This document shows positions 9,303-18,636 of a stretch of DNA of 64,000 nucleotides, piece by piece. The DNA comes from Oceanicaulis sp. (GTDB lineage Bacteria > Pseudomonadota > Alphaproteobacteria > Caulobacterales > Maricaulaceae). The notes under the pieces were generated by a model that worked only from the letters and a program-made list of their open reading frames with translations, ran no database searches and was not told the origin of the DNA. Both the position numbers and the translations under genes were made by a program. The DNA is taken from contig CP157796.1 in the NCBI GenBank assembly GCA_040112665.1, positions 2,939,501 through 3,003,500 of the forward strand. Direction: 5' to 3'. Within the stretch, counting starts at the first letter, position 1, and every line of letters starts with the position of its first letter.

Positions 9303-9333
9303 AAACGCGCCGGGGCTCCGCCCCGGCGCGTTT
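9303..9333. terminator. Rho-independent terminator, possibly bidirectional
   Basis: A perfect 13-bp stem (9303-9315 with 9321-9333) closes a five-base loop; the arms begin with AAA and end with TTT. It sits between the convergent substrate-binding protein gene and the small membrane protein gene and could stop transcription from both sides. Confidence 0.85.
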
Positions 9334-9343
9334 AGTCATGGTC

Positions 9344-9634
9344 CTAGTCCACTTCCCACTCCAAGAAGAGGAAGCCGAAAATGCCTCGGTGGCATTGTGC
9401 GATGTTCAACCGCTCCGTTGTTTCCGGCACGTAGGCGCAGAGGAAACCGTCCGGCCCTAAGAGAACAGGCTCGACAAGAACGCCGAACACCGAGACGATC
9501 AGCAGCAGCAACATTCGGTAGAGGCTGCGGCCGAACCAAGCAAAAACGAAGACCAGCGACTTGACTAGGCGAAAGATGGCCCGTAGAAGACCGCGGTTTC
9601 CGTCCTCAGGCGGAAAGTTGGGCGAGGGTTGCAT
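9344..9634 (-). CDS. Small membrane protein of unknown function
   Basis: I do not recognise this 96-residue protein. It starts at ATG 9632-9634 (MQPSPNFPPE), with GGGAGG six bases upstream. The frame is open a further 65 codons, but that extension has no good initiation site. The centre is strongly hydrophobic (LVKSLVFVFAWF, then LYRMLLLLIVSVFGVLV), giving one or two membrane segments. A tail of about 40 residues with two cysteines follows. Base composition is clearly less GC-rich than the flanking genes, and codon choice differs from them. It is divergent from the possible HTH gene at 9961. Transfer is plausible. Confidence 0.6.
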   Translation of the reverse strand: MQPSPNFPPEDGNRGLLRAIFRLVKSLVFVFAWFGRSLYRMLLLLIVSVFGVLVEPVLLGPDGFLCAYVPETTERLNIAQCHRGIFGFLFLEWEVD

Positions 9635-9656
9635 ATGAAACCTCCCTTGCTCCTCG

Positions 9657-9690
9657 GCGTGGCCCGGCTTCTCCACAAACTGGGCCACGC
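9657..9690. promoter_or_regulatory. Inverted repeat in front of the small membrane protein gene
   Basis: A perfect 9-bp inverted repeat (GCGTGGCCC at 9657-9665 and its complement at 9682-9690) is separated by 16 bases and lies 23 bases upstream of the 9634 start. It could be an mRNA hairpin in the 5' leader or a pair of operator half-sites. Confidence 0.5.
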
Positions 9691-9823
9691 TTAGAAGCTC
9701 CCACCGGTGCTTGGGGCATTCAACTAGCTTAACGGGAATCGCGCGAAGACTCTGAAACCTTCCGTGCGAGCAGGAATTTTTCCGGCGCGTTTTCGGATTT
9801 TTCGTCCGGATCAGATCGCAGAA

Positions 9824-9842
9824 GCCCAAATTTCTCTTGGGC
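9824..9842. promoter_or_regulatory. Operator-like inverted repeat upstream of the possible HTH gene
   Basis: GCCCAA (9824-9829) and TTGGGC (9837-9842) form a perfect 6-bp inverted repeat with a 7-base spacer. A TTGACT hexamer follows at 9857-9862, but no convincing -10 box is seen at 16-18 bases. The whole 326-base spacer between 9634 and 9961 holds only this, the 9657 repeat and A/T-rich sequence. Confidence 0.4.
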
Positions 9843-9960
9843 AGGGGCCGAATTTCTTGACTTTTCTACTCCCATACCCGAGTGCTTGCGACCTATGGTT
9901 AACAGCTGCGCTGGCGCTGCTGTGTTCGTCAGATCAACGAATGGTATCAAGCGGGTTAGG

Positions 9961-10947
9961 ATGACGAGACGCGCGCAGACCCAGTATCAGAACATCCGGC
10001 ACGTCCTTAACCGTCTCAGACTGGAAAATAAGGATGAGATGTTCACCCTTCTCGACCGCACGCCTGAAACGGTCACGAACTGGGAACTCGGTCCGACGGA
10101 GCACATTCCGCCGAACGTCATCAAGCGGTTCCTAGAGCGCGCAGCGCGACTGTCGGAGGAATACGACTTTCTGGACCGTCTGACAGTAGAAGACTTCGAT
10201 CTGCCCGCAGCGCAATTCATTGCAAAGCTAGATCGAAGCACCGCGTACCGCGACCCCTTTTGGAACATTTGCCGGGAACAGGTCGTACGGCCTCCGCTCC
10301 AGAAGATGCTCGAGCGCAGATACGGCGGGCGCGCCTATTACATGTATTTACCTAAGCACGTGGAAGCAGAACCAACCCCAGAATTTGTAATGCGATCTGT
10401 GCTATGGGTCGGCGCGGTCGATGAGACGGGCGTAGAATGCTTCCTTTTCACAGCAGACCACTTCTATCGCGGCGGAGCCTATCGCCCCGATCGCTATAAT
10501 TTGCTTCATTTAATGTTTGCGCGTCGAATCTCAGATCGACACAATCCAAACTATGTCTCCTTTTCAGGTCGATATTTCATCCTCCGCGACATGGAGAGCA
10601 AAAGCGAGAGGGATATCCCGGTCCGCCGGCTAAACGGCGTCGGCCTTCTCACGCTCGACCCTGAACATCTTCCGCGCGCCTGTCCCATTATCCTGGAGTC
10701 GGCTCCGCTGGAGGCGTACGCCGCTCAACTGCAGACTTGCAGCGCGTTATTCCGCGACCGCGAGTACGCGAAGATCGACGAAGTTCGCGCGAAGCTAGCC
10801 GAAGACCGGCACACCGGCACCATCCGGATCGACAAGGACGAGGCCGCTGCGACTGCGGCGGCAAATCTAGCCCGCTTCCCGAGTTCTGGCGCGCAGGCGT
10901 TTCCGGCCGATACGGCAGACGCCTGGCCCACCTCCCCGCGCCGTTAG
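9961..10947 (+). CDS. Unrecognised protein with possible N-terminal helix-turn-helix
   Basis: I cannot assign this 328-residue protein to a family. From ATG 9961 (MTRRAQTQYQ) the first 70 or so residues are helical. They resemble an XRE-like DNA-binding domain in spacing (RHVLNRLRLENKDEMFTLL, then TPETVTNWELGP), though the match is only by eye. The middle (about 110-250) looks like an alpha/beta sensing or binding domain with several aromatic runs. The C terminus is Ala/Pro-rich. The frame is open upstream to 9886, but those codons look non-coding. Less GC-rich DNA than its neighbours suggests acquisition. It is divergent from the small membrane protein gene. Confidence 0.6.
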   Translation: MTRRAQTQYQNIRHVLNRLRLENKDEMFTLLDRTPETVTNWELGPTEHIPPNVIKRFLERAARLSEEYDFLDRLTVEDFDLPAAQFIAKLDRSTAYRDPFWNICREQVVRPPLQKMLERRYGGRAYYMYLPKHVEAEPTPEFVMRSVLWVGAVDETGVECFLFTADHFYRGGAYRPDRYNLLHLMFARRISDRHNPNYVSFSGRYFILRDMESKSERDIPVRRLNGVGLLTLDPEHLPRACPIILESAPLEAYAAQLQTCSALFRDREYAKIDEVRAKLAEDRHTGTIRIDKDEAAATAAANLARFPSSGAQAFPADTADAWPTSPRR

Positions 10948-11058
10948 GCAATCGGCCCGTATTCCACACTCCACTCTTCAATCGGCCTATCGTGAAACGT
11001 CGTGTTCGGGCCCGCGTTGATCTCAGCGCAGCGGCCGCAGGAGGCGGTGTTGGCCCAG

Positions 11059-11757
11059 ATGAGGCTTTTGAGGATCGGCGACCGGGTGGCGCATCCAAAA
11101 TTTGGCGAAGGCGAGGTCGTCGATCTCGAAACCCGGCCGATCTCGGACGCGCACGGCGAGCTGACCTGGCCGGTGGTGGTGAAGTTTCCCAACGCCCGCG
11201 AACGCGCCTTGCGCTCGGACACGCTTGAAAAGCTCGCCTCGCCGAAATCGCGGCTGGACGAGCTCGCCGAGACGATCCTCGATTATGAAGCGCGCGCCCG
11301 CCGCGCCTATCAGGCGGTGAGCAGTTTCGCCCGCGTGCTGATCGCAGCCTTCGACCGGTATCTCGATCCACGGCCCGGCCATGTCGTCGGCGTGCCTGCG
11401 AAAGGCCCCTGGGATCCCAAGAAGGACTGGGGCGACAAGATGTTCGGCCAGGCCCATCCCGACCATCCCACGCTGGAGCCGATCCGCTTCGCCGTCGCCG
11501 TGAAGGTGCGCCACGAGGAGACCGACACCACCTGGTGGATCCGCTCCAAGCTGAGCGTAGAGGCGACCGGCGACGTCATCCGCGGCCGGATCGAGGACCG
11601 GTTCGACTTCGAACACCACCCCGACGATCCTGACAGCCTCGATCAGCTCTGCGCCCTGCTCTACAAGGACCTCGCCGCCTATTACGCCGACGCGATCAAC
11701 CGGCACGAGGGCGCGGGCGTGCCCGCACCGATCGGGTTCGATCTGATGCGGGCGTGA
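11059..11757 (+). CDS. Conserved-looking hypothetical protein with SH3-like N-terminal motif
   Basis: This 232-residue protein starts with RIGDRVAHPKFGEGEVVDLE, a pattern like the small beta-barrel (SH3/Tudor-like) motif at the C terminus of UvrD/PcrA helicases, where it contacts RNA polymerase or nucleic acid. The remainder is mixed helix and strand (DYEARARRAYQAVSSFARVL and on) with no family I recognise. Initiation could be ATG 11059 or TTG 11050; AGGAGG at 11039-11044 is 14 or 5 bases away respectively, so TTG is a real alternative. Composition is back to the GC-rich norm, marking the end of the islet. Function unknown. Confidence 0.65.
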   Translation: MRLLRIGDRVAHPKFGEGEVVDLETRPISDAHGELTWPVVVKFPNARERALRSDTLEKLASPKSRLDELAETILDYEARARRAYQAVSSFARVLIAAFDRYLDPRPGHVVGVPAKGPWDPKKDWGDKMFGQAHPDHPTLEPIRFAVAVKVRHEETDTTWWIRSKLSVEATGDVIRGRIEDRFDFEHHPDDPDSLDQLCALLYKDLAAYYADAINRHEGAGVPAPIGFDLMRA

Positions 11758-11828
11758 TCGAGGTTCACTCTCCCCTCGCCAAACCCCTCCGCACGCGTTA
11801 AGGACGGGTTTCAGCGTTCATCGACGTG

Positions 11829-11860
11829 CGTCCGCCCCCGCGGGGAGATTCCCGCGGACG
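11829..11860 (+). promoter_or_regulatory. Hairpin in the carB leader
   Basis: CGTCCGC (11829-11835) pairs with GCGGACG (11854-11860); an alternative pairing of CCGCGGG with CCCGCGG lies within the same segment. It lies 35 bases before the carB start and has no U-tract, so a terminator is unlikely. A regulatory role is only possible. Confidence 0.25.
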
Positions 11861-11894
11861 GGCCTTCGCGCGCGCCCGGTCAAGAGAGCCCGCC

Positions 11895-14800
11895 ATGCCC
11901 AAGCGCACCGACATTTCCTCCATCCTGATCATCGGCGCGGGCCCCATCGTGATCGGGCAGGCCTGCGAGTTCGACTATTCGGGCGTGCAGGCGGTCAAGG
12001 CGCTCAAGGAGGAGGGCTACCGGGTGATCCTGGTGAACTCCAACCCTGCGACGATCATGACCGATCCGGGCCTGGCCGACGCCACTTACGTGGAGCCGAT
12101 CACCCCCGACATGGTCGCCAAGGTGATCGAGAAAGAGCGCCCCGACGCGCTGCTGCCCACCATGGGCGGGCAGACGGCGCTGAACTGCGCGCTCGAACTC
12201 GAACGGCGCGGCATTCTCGACACGTTCGGGGTGGAGATGATCGGCGCGAAAGCCGACGTCATCGACAAGGCGGAGAACCGCGAGCGGTTCAGGAACGCGA
12301 TGGACTCGATCGGCCTTGAAAGCCCGATCTCGCGCACCGTGCATTCCATGGCCGAAGCCGAAGAGGTGCTTCAGGAACTCGGCCTGCCCGCCGTGATCCG
12401 CCCCAGCTTCACGCTCGGCGGCACCGGCGGCGGCATCGCCTACAATGTCGAGGAATTCCGCGAGATCGTCGCTTCGGGCCTCTATAATTCCCCGGTCAAC
12501 GAGGTGCTGATCGAGGAGAGCGTGCTCGGCTGGAAAGAGTACGAGATGGAGGTCGTTCGCGATCGCAACGACAACTGCATCATCATCTGCTCGATCGAGA
12601 ACGTGGACCCGATGGGCGTGCATACCGGCGACTCGATCACCGTCGCGCCCGCCCTCACCCTCACCGACAAGGAATACCAGCGCATGCGCACCGCCTCGAT
12701 CGCGGTGCTGCGCGAGATCGGGGTGGAGACCGGCGGCTCGAACGTGCAGTTCGCGGTCAATCCCGCCGACGGGCGCATGGTCGTCATCGAGATGAACCCG
12801 CGCGTGTCGCGCTCGTCGGCTCTGGCTTCGAAAGCCACCGGCTTTCCGATCGCCAAGGTCGCCGCCAAGCTCGCGGTCGGCTACACGCTCGACGAGATCG
12901 ACAACGACATCACCGGCGGCGCCACGCCGGCGAGCTTCGAGCCGGCGATCGATTATGTCGTCACGAAGATCCCGCGCTTCGCCTTCGAGAAATACCCCGG
13001 CGCCAAAGCCAGCCTGACCACCTCGATGAAGTCGGTCGGCGAAGCGATGGCCATGGGCCGCACCTTCGCGGAGTCCGTGCAGAAGGCGCTCAGAAGCCTC
13101 GAGACCGGCCTCAGCGGTTTCGACGAGATCGCGATCGAAGGGCTGGACATCGCCGAGGACCAGTCGGGGCGCCGCACCGCGGTCATGGCCGCCCTCGCCC
13201 AGCCCACGCCGGATCGTCTGCGCGTCATCGCCCAGGCCTTCCGCGAAGGGCTGACGGTCGAGGACGTGCACGCCGCGTGTTCCTACGAGCCCTGGTTCCT
13301 TCGCCAGATCGAGGAGATCGTCGCCGCCGAGGAGCAGGTCCGCATGATGGGCCTGCCCCAGGACGCAGACGAGCTGCGAGCGCTGAAAGCCATGGGCTTT
13401 GCAGACGCCCGTCTGGCCAGGCTCGCAAAGACCGACGAGGAGGCCGTGCGCGCCCTGCGCTGGCGGCTGGGCGTGCGGCCGGTCTTCAAGCGGGTGGACA
13501 CCTGCGCGGCCGAATTCGAGGCCGCCACGCCGTACATGTATTCCAGCTACGAGCCGGGCGGGGATTGCGAGAGCCAGCCGTCCGACCGGAAGAAGGCGAT
13601 CATCCTGGGCGGCGGTCCGAACCGGATCGGCCAGGGGATCGAGTTCGATTACTGCTGCTGCCACGCCGCCTTCGCCTTCGAGGAGATGGGCGTGGAATCG
13701 GTGATGGTGAACTGCAATCCCGAGACCGTCTCAACCGACTACGACACCGCCGACCGGCTCTATTTCGAACCCCTCACCGTCGAGGACGTGATCGAGCTGA
13801 TCGAGGTCGAGCGCTCCAAGGGCGAGCTTTTGGGCGTTGTCGTCCAGTACGGCGGGCAGACCCCGCTGAAGCTCGCCGGCGATCTCGAGGCCGCCGGCGT
13901 GCCGATCCTGGGCACAAGCCCCGACGCGATCGATCTCGCCGAGGACCGCGAGCGCTTCAAGGCGCTGCTCGACGAGCTTGAACTCAAACAGCCGCCCAAC
14001 GCCATCGCCCGGTCCGAGGCCGAAGCGGCGGTCGCGGCGAAACAGCTCGGCTTCCCGCTTGTGCTGCGTCCCAGCCACGTTCTGGGCGGGCGCGGGATGG
14101 AGATCGTGCGCGAGCAGGAAAGCTTCGAACGCTATATCCGCGAGGCGGTCCATGTTTCAGGCAAGGCGCCGCTTCTGCTCGACCGCTATCTCAACGACGC
14201 CGCGGAAGTCGATGTCGACGCGGTCTGCGACGGCGACGAGGTCTGGATCGCCGGCGTCATGGAGCACATCGAAGAGGCCGGCGTGCATTCGGGCGACAGC
14301 GCCTGCTCGCTGCCGCCCCATTCGCTGCCGCCCGAAACCGTCGAGGAGCTGCGCCGCGAGACCGAGGCGCTCGCCCGCGCCATCAAGGTGAAGGGGCTGA
14401 TGAACGTGCAGTTCGCGGTCAAGGACGGCGAGATCTTCCTTCTCGAGGTCAATCCGCGCGCCAGCCGCACCGTGCCCTTCGTCGCCAAGGCCATCGGCGC
14501 GCCGGTCGCCAAGATCGCCGCCAAGGTGATGGCCGGCGCGAAACTCAAGGACATCCACACCCCGCCCGACGAGCCCGGCCATATCGCGGTGAAGGAGGCG
14601 GTCATGCCCTTCGCCAAGTTCCCCGGCGTCGACCCCGTGCTCGGGCCGGAGATGCGCTCGACCGGCGAGGTGATGGGCATCGACACCCGGTTTGAAAGCG
14701 CCTTCGCCAAGGCGCAGCTGGGCGCAGGCGTGAACCTGCCGCGCACCGGGGCGGTGTTCGTTTCGCTGAAGGACTCCGACAAGGCGGCGATGATCGAGCC

Positions 14801-15155
14801 CTGCCGGAAGCTGACCGAGCTCGGCTTCGAGCTGCTGGCCACCGGCGGCACCGCCCAGACCCTGGCCGATGCGGGCGTGAAGGTGCGCAAGGTCAACAAG
14901 GTCTTCGAAGGCCGGCCCCATATCGTGGACGCGATCAAGAACGGCGAGGTGCAGCTGGTGTTCAACACTACGGAAGGCCAGCGCTCGCTTCTGGACAGCT
15001 ATTCGATCCGCCGCACGGCGCTGGAATTGCGCGTGCCCTGCTACACCACGGCCAGCGCCGCACGCGCCGCGATCAAGTCCATCGCGGCGATTGACGCAGG
15101 CCAGCTTGAACCGCGCTCGCTCCAGTCATATCGTGGAGGTTCGGCGTCCGGCTGA
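11895..15155 (+). CDS. carB: Carbamoyl-phosphate synthase large subunit
   Basis: CarB makes carbamoyl phosphate from bicarbonate, ATP and the ammonia supplied by CarA. The 1086-residue protein has two homologous ATP-grasp halves: [30 protein letters not shown] start in two pieces ([11 protein letters not shown] near 15 and [18 protein letters not shown] near 570). Each half has its own [16 protein letters not shown] or [16 protein letters not shown] motif. A C-terminal MGS-like allosteric domain (about 940-1075, [12 protein letters not shown]) follows. The start at ATG 11895 gives the standard [10 protein letters not shown]; the 23 upstream codons are Arg/Pro-rich and have no counterpart. greA follows 58 bases later. 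Confidence 0.96.
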   Translation: MPKRTDISSILIIGAGPIVIGQACEFDYSGVQAVKALKEEGYRVILVNSNPATIMTDPGLADATYVEPITPDMVAKVIEKERPDALLPTMGGQTALNCALELERRGILDTFGVEMIGAKADVIDKAENRERFRNAMDSIGLESPISRTVHSMAEAEEVLQELGLPAVIRPSFTLGGTGGGIAYNVEEFREIVASGLYNSPVNEVLIEESVLGWKEYEMEVVRDRNDNCIIICSIENVDPMGVHTGDSITVAPALTLTDKEYQRMRTASIAVLREIGVETGGSNVQFAVNPADGRMVVIEMNPRVSRSSALASKATGFPIAKVAAKLAVGYTLDEIDNDITGGATPASFEPAIDYVVTKIPRFAFEKYPGAKASLTTSMKSVGEAMAMGRTFAESVQKALRSLETGLSGFDEIAIEGLDIAEDQSGRRTAVMAALAQPTPDRLRVIAQAFREGLTVEDVHAACSYEPWFLRQIEEIVAAEEQVRMMGLPQDADELRALKAMGFADARLARLAKTDEEAVRALRWRLGVRPVFKRVDTCAAEFEAATPYMYSSYEPGGDCESQPSDRKKAIILGGGPNRIGQGIEFDYCCCHAAFAFEEMGVESVMVNCNPETVSTDYDTADRLYFEPLTVEDVIELIEVERSKGELLGVVVQYGGQTPLKLAGDLEAAGVPILGTSPDAIDLAEDRERFKALLDELELKQPPNAIARSEAEAAVAAKQLGFPLVLRPSHVLGGRGMEIVREQESFERYIREAVHVSGKAPLLLDRYLNDAAEVDVDAVCDGDEVWIAGVMEHIEEAGVHSGDSACSLPPHSLPPETVEELRRETEALARAIKVKGLMNVQFAVKDGEIFLLEVNPRASRTVPFVAKAIGAPVAKIAAKVMAGAKLKDIHTPPDEPGHIAVKEAVMPFAKFPGVDPVLGPEMRSTGEVMGIDTRFESAFAKAQLGAGVNLPRTGAVFVSLKDSDKAAMIEPCRKLTELGFELLATGGTAQTLADAGVKVRKVNKVFEGRPHIVDAIKNGEVQLVFNTTEGQRSLLDSYSIRRTALELRVPCYTTASAARAAIKSIAAIDAGQLEPRSLQSYRGGSASG

Positions 15156-15213
15156 AACCAATCCGAAGGCCGGGCGTAAAAGCGTGATTAGGACGCGAGA
15201 AACAGAAACATCC

Positions 15214-15687
15214 ATGCAAAAGATTCCCATGACCGTCGAGGGCCACAAGGCGCTCGACGAAGAACTTAAGCACTTGAAATCCGTGGAGCGGCCCCAGGTG
15301 ATCCAGGCGATCGCCGAGGCGCGCGAGCACGGCGATTTGAGCGAAAACGCCGAGTATCACGCCGCCAAGGAACGCCAGGGCTGGATCGAGGGCCGCGTGC
15401 AGGAGCTCGAGGACAAGCTCGCCCGCGCCCAGGTGATCGACACCTCCAAGATGGGCGGCGAGCAGGTGAAGTTCGGCGCGACCGTCACCGTGCTCGACGA
15501 GGACACGGAAAACGAGAGCACCTACAAGATCGTCGGCGACGACGAGGCCGACGTGAAGTCGGGCAAGATCTCGCTCTCCTCCCCGATCGCGCGCGCGCTG
15601 ATCAACAAGGAGGCCGGCGACGTGGTCGAAGTGAACGCGCCCGGCGGCGTGAAGAGCTACGAGATCCTGAAGGTCGAGTGGAAGTAG
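15214..15687 (+). CDS. greA: Transcription elongation factor GreA
   Basis: GreA enters the secondary channel of RNA polymerase and stimulates cleavage of backtracked transcripts. The 157-residue product has the N-terminal coiled coil ([19 protein letters not shown] onward) with the tip signature [19 protein letters not shown] and the C-terminal FKBP-like domain ([10 protein letters not shown], then [14 protein letters not shown]). ATG 15214 is chosen because the 41 codons upstream extend back into carB and are not GreA-like. The carB-greA order is common in alphaproteobacteria. A strong terminator follows. Confidence 0.95.
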   Translation: MQKIPMTVEGHKALDEELKHLKSVERPQVIQAIAEAREHGDLSENAEYHAAKERQGWIEGRVQELEDKLARAQVIDTSKMGGEQVKFGATVTVLDEDTENESTYKIVGDDEADVKSGKISLSSPIARALINKEAGDVVEVNAPGGVKSYEILKVEWK

Positions 15688-15714
15688 CGGCGCGGGCCGC
15701 CTGTTCAGCACACA

Positions 15715-15745
15715 AAAACGCCGGGGCGGTTCGCCCCGGCGTTTT
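15715..15745 (+). terminator. Rho-independent terminator after greA
   Basis: A perfect 14-bp stem (15715-15728 with 15732-15745) closes a three-base loop and ends in TTTT. It lies 28 bases beyond the greA stop and separates carB-greA from the ELM1-family gene. Confidence 0.9.
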
Positions 15746-15831
15746 CGCTTTCCTGCAAGGGAACGTCCGGTTCGGGGTATAGGTCGATCGCGCCGCCTGC
15801 ATCGCTTGACCCGCGCGGCGAGGCGGGGACG

Positions 15832-16758
15832 ATGGCGGGCATGAGCGAACTGTCCTGTTTCGTGGTCACCGACGGCCGCCGCGGCATCGAGAACCAGGCT
15901 CTGGGCCTGGCCGAGGCGATCGGGCGGGAGCGGGCTGTACGGATCCTGCCGATCCACCTCGCGCGCGGCGGCGCCCTGCCCGACCCTGGCGAGATCGCGC
16001 CCGATTTCTGGATCGGCTGCGGCAGAGCCGCGGTGCGCGCCGCGCAGGCCCATCGCAAGGCCTATCGCGGCGCAGTGTTCGTCTATGTCCAGGATCCGCG
16101 CGCCGAGCATCGCCTGTTCGACCTGATCGTACCGCCCCGCCATGACCGTCTGACCGGCCCGAACGTTCTGCCGATCCTGGGCTCGCCCAACCGGATCACA
16201 ACCGACCGCCTCGCGGAGGGCTGCAGCGTGTTCGCCGACCGGCTGGCCGCCCTGCCCGGTCCGCGTGCGGCGATCCTCATCGGCGGCGACAGCAAGCATC
16301 ATCGGTTTTCCAAAGGCGCCTGCGCCGATCTTCTGGACCGGATCGAGCAGATCCGCAGGCTCGGCCTGTCGTTGATGATCACCGCGAGCCGGCGCACCCC
16401 GCCCGACCTCGCGGCCGAAATCTCGCGCCGCTACGGCCGGATGGACGGCGTCTGGCTGCACGAGGGCGACGGGCCGAACCCGTATTTCGCCTTTCTGGGC
16501 GGCGCTGATCATGTCTTCGTGACCGAGGACAGCACCAACATGCTCACCGAAGCGGCGAGCACCGGAAAACCGGTCTGGCGGCTGGCGGTGGACGGCGATC
16601 CGGGCAAGTTCCGTGATCTCTACGCCGGGCTTGAAGGCCATGGCGCGCTGCGGCCCTGGCTGGGGTCGCTTTATGATTTCGCCTACCCGCCGCTTTCCGA
16701 GACCGAACGTGCGGCGCGGCGCGTGCTTGAAATCCTCGACGCAAAGCGCGAGGTGTAG
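15832..16758 (+). CDS. ELM1/DUF1022-family protein (mitochondrial fission ELM1 homologue)
   Basis: This 308-residue protein begins with the family pattern CFVVTDGRRGIENQALGLAEAIG and contains VYVQDPRAEHRLFDLIVPPRHDRL, ILIGGDSKHHRFS and the late VTEDSTNMLTEAASTGKPVW. The fold resembles GT-B glycosyltransferases. The plant homologue ELM1 takes part in mitochondrial fission, while the bacterial role is unknown. ATG 15832 has GAGGCGGGG just upstream; ATG 15841 is a possible alternative. It sits alone between a terminator and trxB. Confidence 0.85.
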   Translation: MAGMSELSCFVVTDGRRGIENQALGLAEAIGRERAVRILPIHLARGGALPDPGEIAPDFWIGCGRAAVRAAQAHRKAYRGAVFVYVQDPRAEHRLFDLIVPPRHDRLTGPNVLPILGSPNRITTDRLAEGCSVFADRLAALPGPRAAILIGGDSKHHRFSKGACADLLDRIEQIRRLGLSLMITASRRTPPDLAAEISRRYGRMDGVWLHEGDGPNPYFAFLGGADHVFVTEDSTNMLTEAASTGKPVWRLAVDGDPGKFRDLYAGLEGHGALRPWLGSLYDFAYPPLSETERAARRVLEILDAKREV

Positions 16759-16845
16759 CGGCGTACCAAACCCTGACCCTACGGCGCGACTCGCGCTTTG
16801 ATGCGCACCCCCGCGCCGCCGCAGACCCAGCGAAGGACCACCGCC

Positions 16846-17871
16846 ATGGCCGAGACCCGTCACGCCAAGCTCGTCATCATCGGATCGGGCGCGGCCGGCT
16901 ACACCGCCGCCATCTACGCCGCACGCGCCATGCTCAAGCCGCTTCTGATCTCGGGCATGCAGCCGGGCGGCCAGCTGACCATCACCACCGACGTGGAGAA
17001 CTACCCGGGCTTCGCCGACGTCATCCAAGGCCCCTGGCTGATGGAGCAGATGCGCGCCCAGGCCGAACATGTCGGCACCGAATTCGCCGACGATCTCGTC
17101 GTCGAAGCGGACTTCTCAAAGCGCCCCTTCAACATGAAGGGCGACTCCGGGACCACGTACACCGCCGACGCCGTGGTGATCGCGACGGGAGCGAGCGCGA
17201 AATGGCTGGGCCTTGAAAGCGAGCAGAAATTCCAGGGCTTCGGGGTGTCGGCCTGCGCCACCTGCGACGGCTTTTTCTATCGCGACAAGGAGGTCTTCGT
17301 GATCGGCGGCGGCAACACCGCGGTCGAAGAAGCGCTGTTCCTGACGAACTTCGCCAAAAAGGTCACCCTGGTGCATCGCCGCGACGAGCTGCGTGCGGAA
17401 AAGATCATGCAGGACAGGCTCTTCAAGCACCCCAAGGTCGAAGTGGTCTGGAACTCGGTGCTCGAAGAAGTCACCGGCGAGGAGAAGCCGATCAAATCGG
17501 TGACCGGCGTGAAACTGAAGAATGTCGAGACCGGTGAGATCAGCGAACGGCCCGCCGACGGGGTGTTCGTGGCGATCGGCCATGCGCCGGCGACCGAATT
17601 GTTCAAGGACCAGCTGGAGACCAAGACCGGCGACTATCTCGTCACCGCGCCGGACTCCACCGCGACCTCGATCGCGGGGGTCTTCGCCGCGGGCGACGTC
17701 ACAGACGACAAGTACCGCCAGGCGGTCACGGCGGCGGGCATGGGCTGCATGGCGGCGCTGGAGGCCGAACGCTGGCTCGCCGAGCAGGAGGCCCTGAACG
17801 GGCCCGACGAGAGTAAGGGCGAAGGCGTGAAATCGCCCGAGGACGCGGAAAAGGCCACCGACGCGGCCTAG
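16846..17871 (+). CDS. trxB: Thioredoxin-disulfide reductase
   Basis: TrxB is the cytoplasmic FAD enzyme that uses NADPH to reduce thioredoxin. The 341-residue product shows the FAD-binding GSGAAGYTAAIYAARA near the N terminus, the redox pair C137/C140 in SACATCDGFFY, the NADPH-binding GGGNTAVEEALFL, and the C-terminal FAD motif GVFAAGDVTDDKYRQAVTAAG. About 20 charged residues extend the C terminus beyond the usual end (EGVKSPEDAEKATDAA). Start ATG 16846 has GAAGGA upstream; the 16 codons before it are not TrxB-like. Confidence 0.95.
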   Translation: MAETRHAKLVIIGSGAAGYTAAIYAARAMLKPLLISGMQPGGQLTITTDVENYPGFADVIQGPWLMEQMRAQAEHVGTEFADDLVVEADFSKRPFNMKGDSGTTYTADAVVIATGASAKWLGLESEQKFQGFGVSACATCDGFFYRDKEVFVIGGGNTAVEEALFLTNFAKKVTLVHRRDELRAEKIMQDRLFKHPKVEVVWNSVLEEVTGEEKPIKSVTGVKLKNVETGEISERPADGVFVAIGHAPATELFKDQLETKTGDYLVTAPDSTATSIAGVFAAGDVTDDKYRQAVTAAGMGCMAALEAERWLAEQEALNGPDESKGEGVKSPEDAEKATDAA

Positions 17872-17910
17872 GGCTTGGCGTCACGCCCTGTCCCCGCTAT
17901 TTCGTAGCGC

Positions 17911-18636
17911 ATGAGCGCTGAAAACCTCGCCCTTCGTATCGAGAACGCTCGCTTCGCCTACCGGCGGGGCGGGCCGATCGTGGTGGACGTGGCCTCCTTC
18001 GTCGTGGAGGCCGGAGAGCGGGTGTTTCTGAAAGGCGCCAGCGGGTCGGGCAAGTCGACCTTGCTGGGACTCGTCGCCGGAATCCTCGAGCCGCAGACCG
18101 GCGAGGTCGAAGTTCTCGGCGAGCGGCTGGACGCCATGGCCGCGCCGAAGCGCGACCGGTTCCGCGCTGCACGGCTGGGCGTGATCTTCCAGATGTTCAA
18201 CCTGCTGCCCTACCTGCCTGTGGGCGCGAACGTCACCCTGCCCTGCCGCTTCTCCGCCGAGCGCGCCGCAGCGGTGAAGAACGCCGGCGGGGCCGAGGCC
18301 GAGGCCCGGCGGCTGCTGGGGCGGCTCGGGCTCGACCCCAGAGAGGTCTGGTCAAAGCGCGCCTCGGAACTGTCCGTGGGTCAGCAGCAGCGCGTGGCCG
18401 CGGCCAGAGCGCTCATCGGCGCGCCGGGGCTGATCCTCGCCGACGAACCCACCAGCGCGCTCGACGCCGACAGCCGGGACGCCTTCATCGGCCTTCTCAA
18501 GGACGAGTGCGCGAGCTCTGGCGCGGCGCTTGTTTTCGTCAGCCATGACGGCGGGCTCGCAGATCATTTCGACCGCGCGCTGGACCTCGCCGAGATCAAC
18601 ACTGCGAGAGCCGACTCTGCGAGGGCGCCGGCATGA
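17911..18636 (+). CDS. ABC transporter ATP-binding protein, LolD/MacB type
   Basis: This 241-residue cytoplasmic ATPase shows Walker A GASGSGKSTLL, the Q-loop in GVIFQMFNLLPYLPV, the signature LSVGQQQRVAAARAL, Walker B LILADEPTSALD and the switch histidine in VFVSHD. The Q-loop and signature sequences place it with the LolD/MacB/FtsE group, which powers lipoprotein release or extracytoplasmic mechanotransmission rather than import. It overlaps the permease gene by four bases (ATGA), so the two are translationally coupled. Confidence 0.9.
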   Translation: MSAENLALRIENARFAYRRGGPIVVDVASFVVEAGERVFLKGASGSGKSTLLGLVAGILEPQTGEVEVLGERLDAMAAPKRDRFRAARLGVIFQMFNLLPYLPVGANVTLPCRFSAERAAAVKNAGGAEAEARRLLGRLGLDPREVWSKRASELSVGQQQRVAAARALIGAPGLILADEPTSALDADSRDAFIGLLKDECASSGAALVFVSHDGGLADHFDRALDLAEINTARADSARAPA

